From: Paradesertivirga superstes
Lineage (GTDB): Bacteria; Bacteroidota; Bacteroidia; Sphingobacteriales; Sphingobacteriaceae
NCBI RefSeq assembly: GCF_037622515.1
Contig: NZ_JBBJCN010000003.1
Location: 434,001-498,000 of the forward strand
Direction: 5' to 3'
Length of the DNA stretch: 64,000 nt
Shown here: positions 62,960 to 64,000 of the stretch, piece by piece
How the letters are laid out: each line of letters begins with the position of its first letter
How positions within the stretch are numbered: the stretch's first letter is position 1
Position numbers and translations under genes: made by a program
The notes under the pieces: generated by a model
What the model was told of the DNA's origin: nothing
Seen by the model: only the letters and a program-made list of their open reading frames with translations
The model's database searches: none

Positions 62960-63535
62960 CTATTTTGCAGGTTGCGTTAGCCAATTATTTATCATTTGTT
63001 TTCCATTCTCTGTTAAAACAGATTCCGGATGAAACTGCACTCCCCTAACGTCATATTCCTTGTGCCGCAATCCCATAATAACGCCCTCTGTATCTTTGGC
63101 CGTAACGATTAAGTCTTCAGGAAGGCCTTCACGCTTTACTGCCCACGAGTGATATCTGCCTACATTAAAGGTATGGGGCAATTCATCAAATAAAACTTCA
63201 TCCTTATCCAAAACCTGCATAGCTGTCGCCCTACCATGTACAGGATATGATAAGTTATAGAGGCTGCCGCCAAAAACCTCCGCAATAGCTTGTACACCAA
63301 GGCAAACTCCTAAAATACTTTTAGAAGGAGAGTATGTTTTTATTACATCTAATAATAAACCTGCTTCGGATGGAATTCCGGGCCCCGGAGACAATAAAAC
63401 TTTATCGAAGGCTTCAATATCTGCCAGTTCAAATTTATCGTTTCTCCATACCGTAGGATCGTATCCGCACTCATTAAGCAAATGAACGAGATTAAAGGTA
63501 AAGGAGTCGTAATTATCTATTACTAATATGTTCAT
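62960..63535 (-). CDS. trpG: Anthranilate synthase component II (glutamine amidotransferase)
   Basis: 191 residues from the ATG at 63535; an in-frame ATG further up overlaps trpE and would add nine odd residues. Class I glutaminase motifs are DNYDSFTFNLVHLL, LLSPGPGIP, GVCLGVQ with nucleophile Cys78, and VQFHPESVLT with the His-Glu pair. It supplies ammonia to TrpE. One base separates its ATG from the trpE stop. Confidence 0.97.
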   Translation of the reverse strand: MNILVIDNYDSFTFNLVHLLNECGYDPTVWRNDKFELADIEAFDKVLLSPGPGIPSEAGLLLDVIKTYSPSKSILGVCLGVQAIAEVFGGSLYNLSYPVHGRATAMQVLDKDEVLFDELPHTFNVGRYHSWAVKREGLPEDLIVTAKDTEGVIMGLRHKEYDVRGVQFHPESVLTENGKQMINNWLTQPAK

Positions 63536-63536
63536 T

Positions 63537-64000
63537 TTAAACCTTTTCAAAAGATGGTACAATTGTTTCTGCCAATTTTATAGCCATTCTCAGCGCCATA
63601 ATTTTATTATTTACTTCTGTCAGTTCACTTTGGGGATTCGAATCTGCAACGACTCCTGCTCCGGCCTGGTAGTGCAGAACGTTATTGCGGCTCATAAAAG
63701 AGCGAATCATTATGGCGTGATTAAAGTCTCCGTTAAAACCCATAAAGCCTATCGCTCCACTATAGAAACCGCGTGGTCCATTTTCAAACCGGTCAATCAA
63801 AGTCATTGCCATATATTTAGGCGCCCCGCTTAATGTACCTGCCGGGAATGTATCACCAACAACAGAAAAAGGATCTGTACCCTCTTTTAATTGACCGGTA
63901 ACTTTAGACACCAGGTGAATAATATGCGAATAATACTGAACTTCTTTAAATGCCCTAACCGTAACATTTTTACAGTGTCGGCTAAGGTCATTGCGGGCAA
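63537..64000 (-). CDS. trpE: Anthranilate synthase component I, 5' part beyond window
   Basis: The C-terminal 154 residues are present, open to the window edge. Motifs of the chorismate-binding domain are RNDLSRHCKN, GTDPFSVVGDTFPAGTLSGAPK, and GFYSGAIGFMGFNGDFNHAI, with the usual IRSF and AGAGVVADSNPQSE. With TrpG it makes anthranilate from chorismate and is normally inhibited by tryptophan. The N-terminus and promoter lie outside. Confidence 0.96.
   Translation of the reverse strand, partial: ARNDLSRHCKNVTVRAFKEVQYYSHIIHLVSKVTGQLKEGTDPFSVVGDTFPAGTLSGAPKYMAMTLIDRFENGPRGFYSGAIGFMGFNGDFNHAIMIRSFMSRNNVLHYQAGAGVVADSNPQSELTEVNNKIMALRMAIKLAETIVPSFEKV

Overview
The window is a chromosomal segment of a Bacteroidota bacterium, most likely from the Sphingobacteriaceae (Pedobacter/Mucilaginibacter type). 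The grounds are a SusC/SusD pair with a pectin-degrading locus, exact matches upstream of several genes to the Bacteroidota promoter (TTTG-19/21 nt-TAnnTTTG), few Shine-Dalgarno sequences, many TTG/GTG starts, and typical small gene families (BlaI plus an M56 peptidase with a TonB tail, DUF4407, the MSSHH-type thiamine pyrophosphokinase relative). The base composition is moderately AT-rich. I saw no rRNA, tRNA, CRISPR array, prophage or integrative element.

Layout. 1-8700: a polysaccharide-utilisation locus for pectin on the minus strand (susC, susD, PL1 pectate lyase, and a pectinesterase cut by the window edge) with a divergent LacI regulator. 8901-12655: a small membrane ORF, a beta-CASP RNase-like protein and a BlaI/M56 pair. 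12740-16347: succinate dehydrogenase CAB. 16706-20921: a thioredoxin-fold lipoprotein without its CxxC, PdeM, an HtrA protease and DapF. 20936-21640: a decayed REP-associated transposase between REP-like palindromes. 21704-25615: aspS, mscL, a desaturase and a toxin-antitoxin module with a broken toxin. 25854-30316: ribosomal and translation genes (rplM-rpsI-rpsB-tsf, pyrH-frr). 30334-36143: an ABC exporter, a small membrane protein, an MFS transporter and recG. 36284-42972: a second pectin/xylose locus (pectinesterase-GH43, LacI regulator, xylB-xylA). 43035-46179: two exported ferritin-like proteins divergent from an ECF sigma/anti-sigma pair. 46214-49425: small membrane protein, rhodanese, DUF4407 and M28 peptidase. 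49422-55804: a TPP-riboswitch-controlled TonB receptor, a PafA-like phosphatase and two thiamine-family proteins with altered active sites. 55957-64000: a SNF2 helicase, aat, a TonB-domain protein, rbfA, hflX and trpC-trpG-trpE (trpE cut by the edge).

How it fits together. The first and second sugar loci appear linked by one operator: a perfect 14-bp palindrome lies between the second lacI and xylB, a related site lies before the pectinesterase-GH43 operon, and a 12/14 match lies before the pectate-lyase operon more than 36 kb away. This suggests one LacI regulator coordinating pectin de-esterification and cleavage with xylose catabolism. The thiamine region suggests uptake of thiamine or its phosphate esters under TPP control, next to a phosphatase and two divergent thiamine-family proteins. 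The most unusual items are this thiamine cluster with its motif-less pyrophosphokinase relative, the LacI regulon, and the BlaI operator placed between the two elements of its own promoter.
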